Shown in pieces: positions 22,777 through 23,848 of a stretch of DNA of 23,848 nucleotides. Both the position numbers and the translations under genes were made by a program. Numbering within the stretch: position 1 is the stretch's first letter; every line of letters begins with the position of its first letter. The DNA lies in assembly GCA_009776905.1 (NCBI GenBank), contig WRMX01000017.1, positions 1-23,848 of the forward strand, written 5' to 3'. The stretch comes from Oscillospiraceae bacterium (GTDB lineage: Bacteria; Bacillota; Clostridia; Oscillospirales; Oscillospiraceae). The notes beneath the pieces are model-generated. The model was not told the origin of the DNA. It ran no database searches and was given only the letters and a program-made list of their open reading frames with translations.

Positions 22777-23848
22777 CCAACATGAGCAAGTATGCAAAAT
22801 CAAGAGCGGCGGCAAGTATAATCATACTTGCCGCCTTGGTGCTGCTCCTCCTGTTCGATGCGCTGCCCGGCATCAACGCGATGCCCCGCGACGCATTGCT
22901 GAAAAGCGGCGTCCCCGCACCCACAGACATCATCATACTCACAATCGACGACGACAGCATAGCGGAGCTGGGGCGCTTCCCTTGGCCGCGCTCCGTCTAT
23001 GCCGCGCTGCTGTATAACCTCGCGGACGGAGGCGCGGCAGTCGTCGCGATGGACATCCTATTCACCGAGGAGTCGGACGAATGGGAGGACGAGGCCTTTA
23101 TGGAGGCCATGGCATATGCCGGAAACGTCGTCCTGCCCGTCCAAGCAGACATACTCGTCCGTCAGGAACTGGACGGCAGCATGTCGCAAGGCTCGATGAT
23201 AGGCGACGACGGCTTGATGATGGCATTCGGCGCGTTCTACCCCATACCGATGTTTGAAGCGCAGGCCCTTGATTTCGGGCATATCAACGCGCTGCCCGAC
23301 GAATGGGACGGGTTCATCAGGCGCGGCATGGGGGCCTTCCGCAATGCGGAAGACGATGGCATGATATACGAATGGGCGGAGGCTGTCTATCGGCAATACT
23401 GCGCCGCAACAGGGCGTTCTGCCACCGAGCCTGCGTCCAGAGCCTTCCGCTCCCGCCCGTACATCCATTTCGCGGGACCTCCCGGCACGATCACACACTA
23501 TCCTCTATACGCCGCGCTCGACCCGGACCTCATCGACCCCTCGGAGTTCGAGGGAAAGATCGTGCTGATAGGCGCATATGCCACCGGACTGCAGGATGAT
23601 TCGTTCTTCACCCCGGCGAGCGGCGCCCAGCGAATGTACGGCGTCGAGATACACGCGAACGAAATAAGCAACATGCTCTCCGGCAAGTATATCACCCCCG
23701 CCCCGTTATGGCTGGATTCAGCAATTTCGATCATCATATGCGCCGCCGCCATTGTGCTTTTCACGATAAAAAAGCGCACGCTCGTCAAGCTGGGGATATT
23801 CATCGCAGCGGCCGCCCTGCTCCTAGGCGTTTGGTATCTGCTTTTTGT
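22773..23848 (+). CDS. CHASE2-domain membrane sensor, 3' end cut by the window edge
   Basis: The frame opens at ATG 22773, which overlaps the FecR gene's stop as ATGA, and runs open to the window end (358 codons). TM1 is about residues 14-31. The extracytoplasmic CHASE2 domain follows, with the hallmark 'DIIILTIDDDSIAELGRFPWPRSVYAALL' and 'AAVVAMDILFTEESDEWED', and later 'FEGKIVLIGAYATGLQDDSFFTP' and 'MYGVEIHANEISNML'. Two membrane helices come next (about 310-329 and 334-355). CHASE2 sensors normally continue into an output domain such as adenylate/guanylate cyclase, kinase or GGDEF; that part is beyond the window. Pairing of FecR with CHASE2 is a recurring association, so the upstream FecR protein may belong to the same sensing unit. 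Confidence 0.92.
   Translation, partial: MTNMSKYAKSRAAASIIILAALVLLLLFDALPGINAMPRDALLKSGVPAPTDIIILTIDDDSIAELGRFPWPRSVYAALLYNLADGGAAVVAMDILFTEESDEWEDEAFMEAMAYAGNVVLPVQADILVRQELDGSMSQGSMIGDDGLMMAFGAFYPIPMFEAQALDFGHINALPDEWDGFIRRGMGAFRNAEDDGMIYEWAEAVYRQYCAATGRSATEPASRAFRSRPYIHFAGPPGTITHYPLYAALDPDLIDPSEFEGKIVLIGAYATGLQDDSFFTPASGAQRMYGVEIHANEISNMLSGKYITPAPLWLDSAISIIICAAAIVLFTIKKRTLVKLGIFIAAAALLLGVWYLLF

Overview
The window reads like a piece of an anaerobic Bacillota genome, most likely a Clostridia relative (moderate confidence). The reasons are strong Shine-Dalgarno sites (AAGGAGG or GGAGG) before most genes, occasional TTG and GTG starts, a DUF4358/MBOAT/DHHW acetylation cluster, an S-layer-homology protein, methyl-accepting and cyclic-di-GMP signalling proteins, and intergenic palindromic repeats. 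I saw no rRNA, tRNA, CRISPR array, transposase or phage gene. The left edge cuts a DUF4358 gene and the right edge cuts a CHASE2 gene.

Region 1 (1-3277, + strand) is an envelope-polysaccharide O-acetylation cassette: the tail of a DUF4358 protein, an MBOAT acyltransferase and a DHHW/AlgX-like partner. A damaged copy of a MITE-like repeat sits between the last two. Region 2 (3376-5556, +) is a methyl-accepting chemotaxis protein with its own candidate promoter.

Region 3 (5574-16189) is the most unusual part. Two paralogous double-length MoaF-family proteins (601 and 612 aa) bracket a metabolic island. The island holds a cytoplasmic GH3 glycosidase on the - strand and a + strand operon of a beta-keto acid cleavage enzyme (BKACE), a 3-hydroxyacyl-CoA-type dehydrogenase, a small cupin and a fused CoA-transferase. 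The GH3 gene and the operon start from back-to-back near-consensus promoters. The inferred chemistry is oxidation of a beta-hydroxy acid to a beta-keto acid, cleavage with acetyl-CoA, and CoA exchange. The substrate cannot be read from the sequence. Why MoaF proteins flank the island is unknown.

Region 4 (16293-18261, -) is a tightly coupled pair: a GAF-HD-GYP cyclic-di-GMP phosphodiesterase followed by a metallo-beta-lactamase-fold hydrolase. Next comes a 400-base intergenic stretch with two 50-bp palindromes, a promoter and a structured leader with a possible pseudoknot.

Region 5 (18661 to the end, +) encodes surface and sensory proteins: a secreted SLH-NHL protein, a FecR-GLUG repeat protein, and a CHASE2 membrane sensor whose start overlaps the FecR gene's stop. 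Signalling and cell-surface functions dominate both ends of the window, with the catabolic island in the middle.
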